From: CAYLKS01 sp964384205 [NCBI: uncultured bacterium]
Lineage (GTDB): Bacteria > JAGOEH01
Assembly: GCA_964384205.1 (NCBI GenBank)
Contig: CAYLKS010000013.1
Location: forward strand, 1-42,239
Reading direction: 5' to 3'
DNA length: 42,239 nt
In this document: one piece after another, positions 8,892 to 15,868 of the stretch
Numbering within the stretch: the stretch's first letter is position 1
How the letters are laid out: every line of letters starts with the position of its first letter
Program-made: the position numbers and the translations under genes
Notes under the pieces: generated by a model
What the model saw: only the letters and a program-made list of their open reading frames with translations
Told to the model about the DNA's origin: nothing
The model's database searches: none

Positions 8892-9872
8892 TTAGGTTTT
8901 TATATCTCCAAATAATTCCCTGGTTAAATTCATTAAAAAAGAATTTTCCGGGGCAATAAATGTTTTGTAATTTAAATATGTCAAAGGTGCTGTTAAATTT
9001 TCAAATGCTAATTTATATGCTATCAAATATTGCCACTCTAAATCAAAATTTTTTTGGAAATACTCATTAGTTTCTGGATCCCCATATTTGGGATCTCCGA
9101 CAACAGGATGATCTATATATGCCAATTGAGCCCTTATTTGATGCGATCTCCCTGTTAATAATTCCACTTCCAATAATGTATAATTATCTTTATATGCAAT
9201 TGGTTTTATTATTGATTTACATTCCAATGCTCCCGGGACTTTTTCTTCAAAAATACTTACAATATTAGTAGTTACATTTTTTACAATATAATGATTTAGC
9301 AATTTTTGTTGTTTTATAATACCTTTAACCAATGTTAAATAATATTTTTTGATTTTTCCATCTTTCATAGCTTCATTTAGAAGTTTTAAGGATTGATAAT
9401 TTTTTCCAAATAACAAAAGCCCTTCCGTATTTCGATCCAGCCTATTGATACTACCAACAGAAAAATGCCTGTATTCTGTAGGATTACTTAATTTTAAATA
9501 TTTATTCACTATTGTTATTAAACTGGTATCCATCTCTTTTTGATTAGGCTGACTTAATACACCACTTTCTTTAAAAACTATCATAATATTTTCATCTTCA
9601 TATACAATATTTAACTCATTAATAATATTTTCAAGCTTTTCCTTTTCATCTGTTAATTTTTGCAATGTTTGACCAAAAATATTAGATGATATTAATAACT
9701 CATCCCCTGCTTGTAAAATATAATCAAATTTTACTGCTTTTTTGTTCACTTTTATCTGTTTTTTTCTAAACAACTTATAAACCAATGATTTGGGGATAAT
9801 TGGATATTGTTTTAACAAAAACTTGTCAATTCTTTTTCCTTCATTTGCTTTTGTAATAACTATTGATTCCAT
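8892..9872 (-). CDS. RluA-family RNA pseudouridine synthase
   Basis: This enzyme isomerises uridine to pseudouridine in rRNA or tRNA. An S4 RNA-binding domain occupies about residues 1-65 (RIDKFLLKQYP, RKKQIKVNKK). The catalytic domain runs from about 85 to 300. The catalytic Asp is Asp146 in INRLDRNTEG; most family members have HRLD, here the His is Asn. LTGRSHQIRAQL and HPVVGDPKYG are the other family blocks. The 326-residue length is normal for RluC/RluD-type proteins. The start ATG has AAGGAG upstream. A 61-nt gap with a possible promoter separates it from tsaB, so it may begin a sub-operon. The target site is not predictable between RluC, RluD and their many paralogues. Confidence 0.92.
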   Translation of the reverse strand: MESIVITKANEGKRIDKFLLKQYPIIPKSLVYKLFRKKQIKVNKKAVKFDYILQAGDELLISSNIFGQTLQKLTDEKEKLENIINELNIVYEDENIMIVFKESGVLSQPNQKEMDTSLITIVNKYLKLSNPTEYRHFSVGSINRLDRNTEGLLLFGKNYQSLKLLNEAMKDGKIKKYYLTLVKGIIKQQKLLNHYIVKNVTTNIVSIFEEKVPGALECKSIIKPIAYKDNYTLLEVELLTGRSHQIRAQLAYIDHPVVGDPKYGDPETNEYFQKNFDLEWQYLIAYKLAFENLTAPLTYLNYKTFIAPENSFLMNLTRELFGDIKT

Positions 9873-9895
9873 AACACTCCTTTTAATCTAAATTT

Positions 9896-9925
9896 AAAAT
9901 AATATTTTTTTTATTAAAAAGTCAA
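9896..9925 (-). promoter_or_regulatory. Possible internal promoter before the RluA-family gene
   Basis: On the minus strand TTGACT (9920-9925) and TATTTT (9896-9901) are separated by 18 bp in the only sizeable gap of the cluster. RNA would start about 20 nt before the AAGGAG site of the RluA-family gene. The -10 box is mediocre. Confidence 0.4.
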
Positions 9926-9933
9926 GTATTTTT

Positions 9934-10638
9934 TTATTGCATTAAATTTTCTATGTATAACTGATATTTTGTTTTTTTATTTTGTCTATGTTTGATCTCA
10001 GCTTCAGATTCTCTTAAATAATAAGGTGTTAGTTTATTTATATCTGTTAGAAATAACTCCGGTTTTAAAAAAATTTTAAATATATTATTATAGGTAATTT
10101 TTTTTATTTTTATTTTATTTATTAAATTTTTAAATAAATTTAAATAATCAGGAATAATAATAACAGAATCGTTATAATCCAATTTTTCTATTTGAGATTG
10201 ATATATCAATTTTTCTTCTATTTTTATTGGAATTTTATCTAATTTATATTTTCCATAATAAAGTTCATCTCTTATACCGGGCAAAAATGTATGGATAAAA
10301 GAAATAGAGTTTTCATCATTTTCAAATGAAAGAAGTTGAAGTGTGGAGATATTATATACTTTCAAATTTAAAGCATAAGCAAATGCTTTTATTACAGAAA
10401 TACCTATCCTAATTCCAGTAAAAGAGCCAGGGCCATTGACTGCAAGGATATTTTTAAGTTGATTAAGATTAATACCTGTTTCTTCTAACAAAAAATCTAT
10501 TCTTTTAAGAATCGTATTAGAATGAGTATTTTTAGATTCAATATTTAATACAGAAATTGTTTTATTTTCATCAAATAAAGCAATACTGCCCTGATAGCTT
10601 GATGTATCAATAGCTAAAGTTAAATTTTTATATTTCAT
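9934..10638 (-). CDS. tsaB: tRNA threonylcarbamoyladenosine biosynthesis protein TsaB
   Basis: TsaB is the non-catalytic partner of TsaD in making t6A at position 37 of ANN-decoding tRNAs. The protein starts with the ASKHA-fold phosphate motif (LAIDTSSYQGSIALFD). It has the family block NGPGSFTGIRIG near residues 69-80 and a THSNTILKRIDFLL segment used in the dimer interface. At 234 residues it is of normal length; the C-terminal half is divergent, as is usual. It overlaps tsaE by 4 nt (ATGA), so the two t6A genes are coupled. tsaD and tsaC are not in the window. Confidence 0.93.
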   Translation of the reverse strand: MKYKNLTLAIDTSSYQGSIALFDENKTISVLNIESKNTHSNTILKRIDFLLEETGINLNQLKNILAVNGPGSFTGIRIGISVIKAFAYALNLKVYNISTLQLLSFENDENSISFIHTFLPGIRDELYYGKYKLDKIPIKIEEKLIYQSQIEKLDYNDSVIIIPDYLNLFKNLINKIKIKKITYNNIFKIFLKPELFLTDINKLTPYYLRESEAEIKHRQNKKTKYQLYIENLMQ

Positions 10639-11126
10639 AATATAAGATTTTCCTTTATGTTATCAAAAAATTTTTTTGTCTCATTATCATCTGAAAATAT
10701 ATGAACAATTCTAATATCATCTTCAATGACTTTTATGAAAAATCCCACAAACGGTTTAAAAAGTTCATAACTTTTTATTTTATATGCCCATTCTATAAAA
10801 AAAATATTGTTCGGATTATCTAATTCATCTTTTATTCCAGTGTCCAATAATTGGGAAACATCATTTAATCTATATAAATCAAGATGAAAAATTTTAGCAT
10901 AATTTTTAAGGGGAAATTCATTTACTAAAGTAAAAGTAGGGCTTGTCACAGCTTCAGATCTTATCCCCATTTCTGATAATATTAATTTAATCAGGGTAGT
11001 TTTACCTGCTCCAAGCTGTCCATCAAAAGATAACTTTAATCCGCTATATAGTGATTTTGCTATTGCTTGAGCCAGAACTTTAGCTTCATCGAGATTATTT
11101 ATATTAAATATTAGTTCAAAATTCAT
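10635..11126 (-). CDS. tsaE: tRNA threonylcarbamoyladenosine biosynthesis ATPase TsaE
   Basis: This small P-loop ATPase binds the TsaB-TsaD complex and is needed for multiple-turnover t6A synthesis. The Walker A sequence GQLGAGKTT spans residues 36-44. The family blocks VTSPTFTLVNEF, FHLDLYRL and FFIEWAYK are all present. The 163-residue length fits. It overlaps purE upstream by 4 nt and tsaB downstream by 4 nt, each as ATGA. Pairing with tsaB is the usual bacterial arrangement. Confidence 0.95.
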   Translation of the reverse strand: MNFELIFNINNLDEAKVLAQAIAKSLYSGLKLSFDGQLGAGKTTLIKLILSEMGIRSEAVTSPTFTLVNEFPLKNYAKIFHLDLYRLNDVSQLLDTGIKDELDNPNNIFFIEWAYKIKSYELFKPFVGFFIKVIEDDIRIVHIFSDDNETKKFFDNIKENLIL

Positions 11127-11578
11127 TTAGCCAGATTTTTTTTATATGTTGTATATTTTTCTTTTAATATATCGTTAGATAAAGATAAAATTTGTACTGC
11201 AAACAAAGCAGCATTTTTCATACCGTGTTTACCAATCCCCATAGAAGCAACAGGTACACCTCCTGGCATTTGTACAATTGAGAATAAAGAATCAAGTCCG
11301 TTTAAATCTGAACCAGGAAGAGGAACACCGATAACTGGTAAAGTTGTCATTGATGCAATAACTCCTGGAAGATGAGCTGCCATTCCAGCGCCAGCAATTA
11401 TTACTTTATAGCCGTTCTTTTTTGCATTTTTAGCAAGAGTTGCTGTTTTTTCTGGATTTCTATGGGCTGATGAAATAACTATATCATATTGAACATTAAA
11501 ATCTTTAAATACTTGTTCTAAAGATTCTAAATATTTTTCATCTGACTTACTTCCAAGTACTACTAAGATTTTTGACAC
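11123..11578 (-). CDS. purE: 5-(carboxyamino)imidazole ribonucleotide mutase PurE
   Basis: PurE interconverts N5-CAIR and CAIR in purine biosynthesis. The 151-residue sequence has the class I features: VLGSKSD at the start, SSAHRNP with the catalytic His39, GAGMAAHLPGVIAS, and GLDSLFSIVQMPGGVPVA. The start is GTG, chosen because AGGAG lies about 8 nt upstream and the translation begins MSKILVVLGSKSD, like its homologues. It is the first protein gene after tRNA-Ala on the same strand, 62 nt downstream. I see no separate good promoter in that gap, so it may be co-transcribed with the tRNA. purK is not nearby, so whether it acts with PurK as class I is inferred from sequence only. Confidence 0.95.
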   Translation of the reverse strand: MSKILVVLGSKSDEKYLESLEQVFKDFNVQYDIVISSAHRNPEKTATLAKNAKKNGYKVIIAGAGMAAHLPGVIASMTTLPVIGVPLPGSDLNGLDSLFSIVQMPGGVPVASMGIGKHGMKNAALFAVQILSLSNDILKEKYTTYKKNLAK

Positions 11579-11602
11579 CTTAAATCTCCTTTAAAAATGT
11601 TC

Positions 11603-11631
11603 TTGACTTTTAATAAGTGGTTTGTTATAAT
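11603..11631 (+). promoter_or_regulatory. Strong sigma-70 promoter pointing through tRNA-Ala to mtnA
   Basis: On the plus strand TTGACT (11603-11608), exactly 17 bp, then TATAAT (11626-11631): eleven of twelve consensus positions. The predicted start near 11638 would give a leader of about 140 nt for mtnA that is antisense to the whole minus-strand tRNA-Ala gene. A TATAAT at 11726-11731 without a -35 box is a competing start for mtnA. Confidence 0.6.
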
Positions 11632-11640
11632 TTTTTCTAA

Positions 11641-11713
11641 TGGAGCCAACGGGATTCGAACCCGTGACCTTTTGACTGCCAGTCAAACGCGCTCCCAACT
11701 GCGCCATGGCCCC
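11641..11713 (-). tRNA. tRNA-Ala (anticodon GGC)
   Basis: The minus strand folds as a complete cloverleaf. The acceptor is GGGGCCA with TGGCTCC (one G-U pair), followed by A73. The D stem is GCGC/GCGC, and the anticodon stem TTTGA/TCAAA carries the loop CTGGCAG, giving GGC. The T stem is ACGGG/CCCGT around TTCGAAT. The 3' CCA is not encoded. It reads GCC and GCU codons. It has its own strong upstream promoter and lies 62 nt before purE on the same strand. Confidence 0.96.
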
Positions 11714-11726
11714 TAAGCTTTTGACT

Positions 11727-11755
11727 ATAATATAATAATAAAAATGTTTTGTCAA
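11727..11755 (-). promoter_or_regulatory. Promoter of tRNA-Ala (and probably purE operon)
   Basis: On the minus strand TTGACA (11750-11755), 17 bp, then TATTAT (11727-11732). This ends about 13 nt before the first base of the tRNA. It is a near-consensus sigma-70 promoter at the usual distance from a tRNA. Confidence 0.8.
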
Positions 11756-11778
11756 GCTTTTTTTAAGAAAGGATTTAT

Positions 11779-12825
11779 ATGTTAGTAGGCAATAAAGATT
11801 ACAAAACCGTATGGATGGAAAATAATATTGTTAAAATGATAAATCAGCCTTTACTTCCCCATAAATTCGAAATTTTTGAAAGTGATAATTATAAGAAAAC
11901 TGCTGATGCTATATCTACAATGGTTGTCCGTGGAGCAGGCGCATTAGCTATAGCTGGTGCTTACGGTATGGTTCAGGTCTTTATGGAGGAAGATACAGAA
12001 GAAGGTATTAACAAAGGATATGAAATTTTAAAAAATACAAGACCTACTGCTGTAAATCTTTTTTATGCTATTGACAATGTCTTGCATGCTGGATTAAAAG
12101 GGAAAAATAAAGAAGAAAAAATTAAATTAGCATTAGAAAAAGCTGAATTTTTATCTGAGGAAGATTCTAAAATGGCATCTGCTATTGGTGATTATGGCGA
12201 AGCATTAATAAAAGATGGAGATAAAATATTAACGCATTGTAATGCAGGGTGGCTTGCTTTTGTTGATTGGGGTACAGCTATAGCTCCAATTTATAAAGCA
12301 AAAAATAATGGAAAAAATATATTTGTTTGGGTAGATGAAACAAGGCCTAGAATGCAGGGCGCAAGATTAACAGCATGGGAACTTGCAGAAAATAATATAC
12401 CACATAAAATTATTGCAGATAGTTCTGCTGCTTTTCTTATGAAAAATAAAGAAGTGGACATTATTATTACAGGTGCGGATAGAATAGCAGCAAATGGAGA
12501 TACTGCAAATAAAATCGGGACTTTTGATAGAGCAATATTAGCGCAATATTTTAATATTCCTTTTTATATTGCAGCACCTACTACTACTATAGATTTTAAT
12601 ATTTCCGATGGCAGTCAGATACCTATTGAAATGAGATCTGATGAAGAAGTCCTATACACAATGGGATATAATGAAGAATTAAAAAAAGTTACAAAAGTAA
12701 GAACTGCTCCCTTAAAAAGTACAGGATTAAATCCTGCGTTTGATGTTACTCCTGCTGATTTAATAACTGGTTTTATTACTGAAAAGGGAGTTTTTAAGCC
12801 CAATGAAATTAAAGGTTTAAAATGA
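11779..12825 (+). CDS. mtnA: S-methyl-5-thioribose-1-phosphate isomerase (MtnA family)
   Basis: MtnA converts methylthioribose-1-phosphate to methylthioribulose-1-phosphate in methionine salvage; relatives act on 5-deoxyribose-1-phosphate or ribose-1,5-bisphosphate. The 348-residue length matches. The catalytic residues are in place: Cys154 in THCNAGWLAF and Asp234 in TGADRIAANGD. The DETRPRMQGARLTAWEL block is typical of the family. Variants stand out: RGAGALA instead of the usual RGAPAI, and CNAGWLA instead of CNTGSLA. Substrate preference may therefore differ from textbook MtnA. AGAAAGG precedes the ATG. The stop overlaps the next start as ATGA. No other methionine-salvage gene is in the window, which leaves room for a 5-deoxyribose salvage role. 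Confidence 0.88.
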   Translation: MLVGNKDYKTVWMENNIVKMINQPLLPHKFEIFESDNYKKTADAISTMVVRGAGALAIAGAYGMVQVFMEEDTEEGINKGYEILKNTRPTAVNLFYAIDNVLHAGLKGKNKEEKIKLALEKAEFLSEEDSKMASAIGDYGEALIKDGDKILTHCNAGWLAFVDWGTAIAPIYKAKNNGKNIFVWVDETRPRMQGARLTAWELAENNIPHKIIADSSAAFLMKNKEVDIIITGADRIAANGDTANKIGTFDRAILAQYFNIPFYIAAPTTTIDFNISDGSQIPIEMRSDEEVLYTMGYNEELKKVTKVRTAPLKSTGLNPAFDVTPADLITGFITEKGVFKPNEIKGLK

Positions 12826-13538
12826 AAAAAATTTTTTCTTTTGTGTTAGTTTTATACGTTTTTAGTTTTGGTATAGAGCAAAAACAGTGTACTTATAAAT
12901 ATTTTGCATCGTTGAGCGGTGGATATTTAACTCCTATTGGAGATGTTAAAAATTTATTTAAATCGGCTTCAACATTTCAAGTTAATCTTAATTATAGATT
13001 AACAAAGAAAATTTTAGCATTTGGAGAATTTACCATTGGAAGTTTTCCACCAGTATTTAAACATGAAAATTTTGGTTATGAACAAGATAGAAGATTATAT
13101 AATTTTTCAACAGGACTGGGTTTTTACTTATGGCAATCTAAAAATCCATTAGTCTATCATTATTATTATTTATTAGAACCACAATCAGGACTGATTTTTT
13201 ATACAGATATTGGTTATTATTATCATGCTTTAATTTTTAGAATTTTACAGATTAGACGAGATTTATGGGAGGAAGGAGACATAAATTTTGCAAGATATGG
13301 TTTTGGCTTTGCACCTTCTTTATATTTTTATAAAATTTTTGACTTTGGATTTGGTTATCCTGTTGGAATAGGAATTAAACTACGTTACAATTTTGTTAAT
13401 ACAAAACCTTTACATTCTTCTTATTATTATTTTGATGGTGAAGATTTTACAAAAATTAGAACTCCATACCCTAATAGTTTAAACGAAAATTACTTCCAGA
13501 TTAATTTATATTTTTCTATATTTAATATAAATTTTTGA
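12822..13538 (+). CDS. Predicted outer-membrane beta-barrel protein
   Basis: The 238-residue protein has a signal peptide (about residues 1-18, KIFSFVLVLYVFSFG). The rest has alternating aromatic/hydrophobic strands, for example FQVNLNYRL, ILAFGEFTIGSF, FGFGYPVGIGIKLRY and the final FQINLYFSIFNINF. The terminal Phe is the signature recognised by the BAM machinery. Repeated Tyr runs (YHYYYLL, GYYYHAL) form the aromatic belts expected of a small barrel of 8-10 strands. It starts inside the mtnA stop (ATGA) and ends just before ruvX. No enzymatic motif is visible; a structural or small-pore role is inference from the fold. Confidence 0.75.
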   Translation: MKKIFSFVLVLYVFSFGIEQKQCTYKYFASLSGGYLTPIGDVKNLFKSASTFQVNLNYRLTKKILAFGEFTIGSFPPVFKHENFGYEQDRRLYNFSTGLGFYLWQSKNPLVYHYYYLLEPQSGLIFYTDIGYYYHALIFRILQIRRDLWEEGDINFARYGFGFAPSLYFYKIFDFGFGYPVGIGIKLRYNFVNTKPLHSSYYYFDGEDFTKIRTPYPNSLNENYFQINLYFSIFNINF

Positions 13539-13540
13539 AG

Positions 13541-13948
13541 ATGAGATTACTTGCTTTGGATATTGGAGATAAAAGAACAGGAGTATCAATAAGTGATCCT
13601 ACAAATACTTTTGCTATAAGCTATGGAGTTATTGTAACAGGAGATAAGAAGGAATTGGCTGCTAAGGTGAAAAATATTTGTGAAAAAGAAAATATTACTA
13701 AAATAGTAGTAGGTTACCCTCTTAAAATGGATGGAACCGTAGGGACTCGTGCAAAAATGATTGATGAGTTTATATCATATTTAGAATTTAAAACAAAATT
13801 GCCTGTCGTTAGAGTAGATGAAAGATTAACAACATGGGAAGCTAATAATATAATCAAACAACAGGGTAGAAAAATAAAAGATAAAAAAAAGATTATCGAT
13901 AAGATAGCTGCTTCTGTTATTCTTCAATCTTATCTTGATGAATTATGA
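13541..13948 (+). CDS. ruvX: Putative pre-16S rRNA nuclease RuvX/YqgF
   Basis: The RNase H-fold nuclease is implicated in 16S rRNA 5'-end maturation; an older name links it to Holliday junction resolution. The conserved blocks are LALDIGDKRTGVSISD near the N-terminus, VVGYPLKMDGTVG in the middle and VDERLTTWEA further on. A final DKIAASVILQSYLD carries the last catalytic Asp. I place the start at the ATG at 13541, giving MRLLALDIGDKRTG. A TTG two codons earlier (13535) is possible but would start inside the upstream stop. The 135-residue length is normal. It overlaps mltG by 4 nt. Confidence 0.92.
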   Translation: MRLLALDIGDKRTGVSISDPTNTFAISYGVIVTGDKKELAAKVKNICEKENITKIVVGYPLKMDGTVGTRAKMIDEFISYLEFKTKLPVVRVDERLTTWEANNIIKQQGRKIKDKKKIIDKIAASVILQSYLDEL

Positions 13949-14958
13949 AAAAGTATATTATCATATTATTTATATTAAGTTTTATTTTTTTCATCTCTTT
14001 TTTTTATTTAAATTTAGAATATAAAAATGAAAATTTAAATTATCCAATAAAATTTTTTATTAAACGTGGGGAAAACTATCATACTATTTTATCTAATTTA
14101 AAACAAGCAGGATTAATCAAGAATATTTATGTATTCAAAATTTATAATAAATTATTCCCCTGTGCAAAATATATCAAATCAGGGCATTATCTAATAAATG
14201 AGCCTTTACCGGCTATTGATATCCTAAAAATGTTTATTATCGGAAAAATAAAGCTTGAAAAGTTGACAATACCGGAAGGCTATAATTTAAGGCAGATAGC
14301 AAAAGTTTTAGCTGAAAAATTTAATATAGAGTATGATTCTATTTTAAATGTATTATCTTCAAAGGATTTCGCAAAAAAAATTACAAATAATAAATATCAA
14401 AATTTAGAAGGCTTATTATTTCCTGATACTTATAAATTTGATAAAGATATTGATTTTAAAGATTTAATAAAAGTCATGTATAATAATTTTGTGAAAAAAA
14501 CAGATCCTATATGGTCAAAACGTCACCCACATTATAGATTATCTTTTTATCAGACTTTGATTTTAGCAAGTATTATACAGAAAGAGACATCTGACGAAAA
14601 AGAATATAAAATTGTTAGCTCTGTATACCATAATAGACTTAGCAAAGGAATGAGGTTACAGGCCTGTCCAACAGTCCAATATCTTTTAGATAAGCCCAAG
14701 AGATTAACAAACAAAGAGTTAAGCATAAAATCTGATTATAACACATATCTTCATAAAGGACTGCCACCAACTCCTATTTGTTCTCCTGGTATTGATGCTT
14801 TTGTTGCTGCAATTTTTCCAGATTCCACTGATTATTTATATTTTTTAGCAGATATTAATGGCAAACATTATTTTTCGAAAACATTTAAAGAACATAATAG
14901 AATGAAACAAATAATAAAAAGGAAGTTAAGAAATGCAAAAAGAAGAACTAATAAATGA
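13945..14958 (+). CDS. mltG: Endolytic peptidoglycan transglycosylase MltG
   Basis: MltG cleaves nascent glycan strands next to the inner membrane and helps set strand length. A single membrane helix (about residues 3-23) anchors a periplasmic YceG domain. The family blocks are EGLLFPDTYKF, LASIIQKETS with the catalytic Glu214, VYHNRLSKGMRLQACPTVQY, and YNTYLHKGLPPTPICSPG. At 337 residues it is full length. It starts within the ruvX stop (ATGA). This ruvX-mltG neighbourhood is common in bacteria. Its 3' end overlaps nadA by 26 nt. Confidence 0.95.
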   Translation: MKKYIIILFILSFIFFISFFYLNLEYKNENLNYPIKFFIKRGENYHTILSNLKQAGLIKNIYVFKIYNKLFPCAKYIKSGHYLINEPLPAIDILKMFIIGKIKLEKLTIPEGYNLRQIAKVLAEKFNIEYDSILNVLSSKDFAKKITNNKYQNLEGLLFPDTYKFDKDIDFKDLIKVMYNNFVKKTDPIWSKRHPHYRLSFYQTLILASIIQKETSDEKEYKIVSSVYHNRLSKGMRLQACPTVQYLLDKPKRLTNKELSIKSDYNTYLHKGLPPTPICSPGIDAFVAAIFPDSTDYLYFLADINGKHYFSKTFKEHNRMKQIIKRKLRNAKRRTNK

Positions 14959-15853
14959 AATTAAAAGATTAAAAGAAGAGAAAAATGCTGTTATATTAGC
15001 TCATAATTATCAAATTGGTGAAGTTCAGGATATTGCCGATTTTGCGGGGGATAGTTTAGAACTTTCAAGAAAAGCAGCAAATACAGACAGTAATATAATA
15101 GTATTTTGTGGTGTCTTATTTATGGCAGAATCTGCTAAAATCTTATCTCCGGATAAAAAAGTTTTAATACCGGATATTTCAGCTGGCTGTAATATGGCTG
15201 AAATGATAACAGGCGATGATGTTAAAAAATTAAGGGAACAATATCCTGATGCTGTTTTTGTAGCATATATAAATACAAAAGCTGATGTAAAGGCAAATGT
15301 AGATATTTGTGTCACTTCTTCTAATGCATTGAATGTTGTCCAATCTTTAAAACAAAAGAAAATAGTTTTCTTACCTGATAAAAATTTAGGTGCTTATATT
15401 AAAAAGAATGTTAAAGATAAAGAAATAATTTTATATGATGGATATTGTTATGTTCACAATAATTTTGAAATAAGTGATGTTAATGAAAAAAAAGAATTAT
15501 ATCCAGATTATCCTTTAATAGCTCATCCAGAATCTCCTTCTGAAGTTTTGGATAAAGCTGATGTTATTGCATCTACCTCTGGTATGCTTAAATATATCAA
15601 AGAAAATAATATAAAAAAAGCTATCATTGGCACAGAGGTAGGTTTAATTCACCAAATGAGAAAAATTTTTTCTGATGGTGAATATATTCCATTATCAAAT
15701 CAAGGAATTTGCGCCAATATGAAAAAAATAACTCTCGAAAAATTATATATGAGCTTAAAAGAAGAAAAGTATGAAATCCATTTGGATGAAGAGATAATTC
15801 TAAACGCTAAAAAATCTTTATTTAGAATGATAAATAATGATTTTAATTTTTAA
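14933..15853 (+). CDS. nadA: Quinolinate synthase A
   Basis: NadA condenses iminoaspartate with dihydroxyacetone phosphate to make quinolinate for NAD synthesis, using a 4Fe-4S cluster. The three cluster cysteines are evident: Cys86 in AGCNMAEM, Cys172 in GYCYVH and Cys260 in GICANMK. Their spacing matches the short clade of thermophile enzymes. ILAHNYQ, DFAGDSLELS and TEVGLIHQM are further family blocks. A motif often written HPEC reads HPES here; that Cys is not a cluster ligand in known structures. The ATG follows GGAAG inside the mltG end. nadB and nadC are not present in the window. Confidence 0.95.
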   Translation: MQKEELINEIKRLKEEKNAVILAHNYQIGEVQDIADFAGDSLELSRKAANTDSNIIVFCGVLFMAESAKILSPDKKVLIPDISAGCNMAEMITGDDVKKLREQYPDAVFVAYINTKADVKANVDICVTSSNALNVVQSLKQKKIVFLPDKNLGAYIKKNVKDKEIILYDGYCYVHNNFEISDVNEKKELYPDYPLIAHPESPSEVLDKADVIASTSGMLKYIKENNIKKAIIGTEVGLIHQMRKIFSDGEYIPLSNQGICANMKKITLEKLYMSLKEEKYEIHLDEEIILNAKKSLFRMINNDFNF

Positions 15854-15868
15854 CAGTAAGAGCTTAAA

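Noticed and set aside
14933-15853. Missing cluster Cys in NadA because HPEC reads HPES
   Set aside because: The three cluster ligands are Cys86, Cys172 and Cys260, all present; the HPEC Cys is not a ligand.
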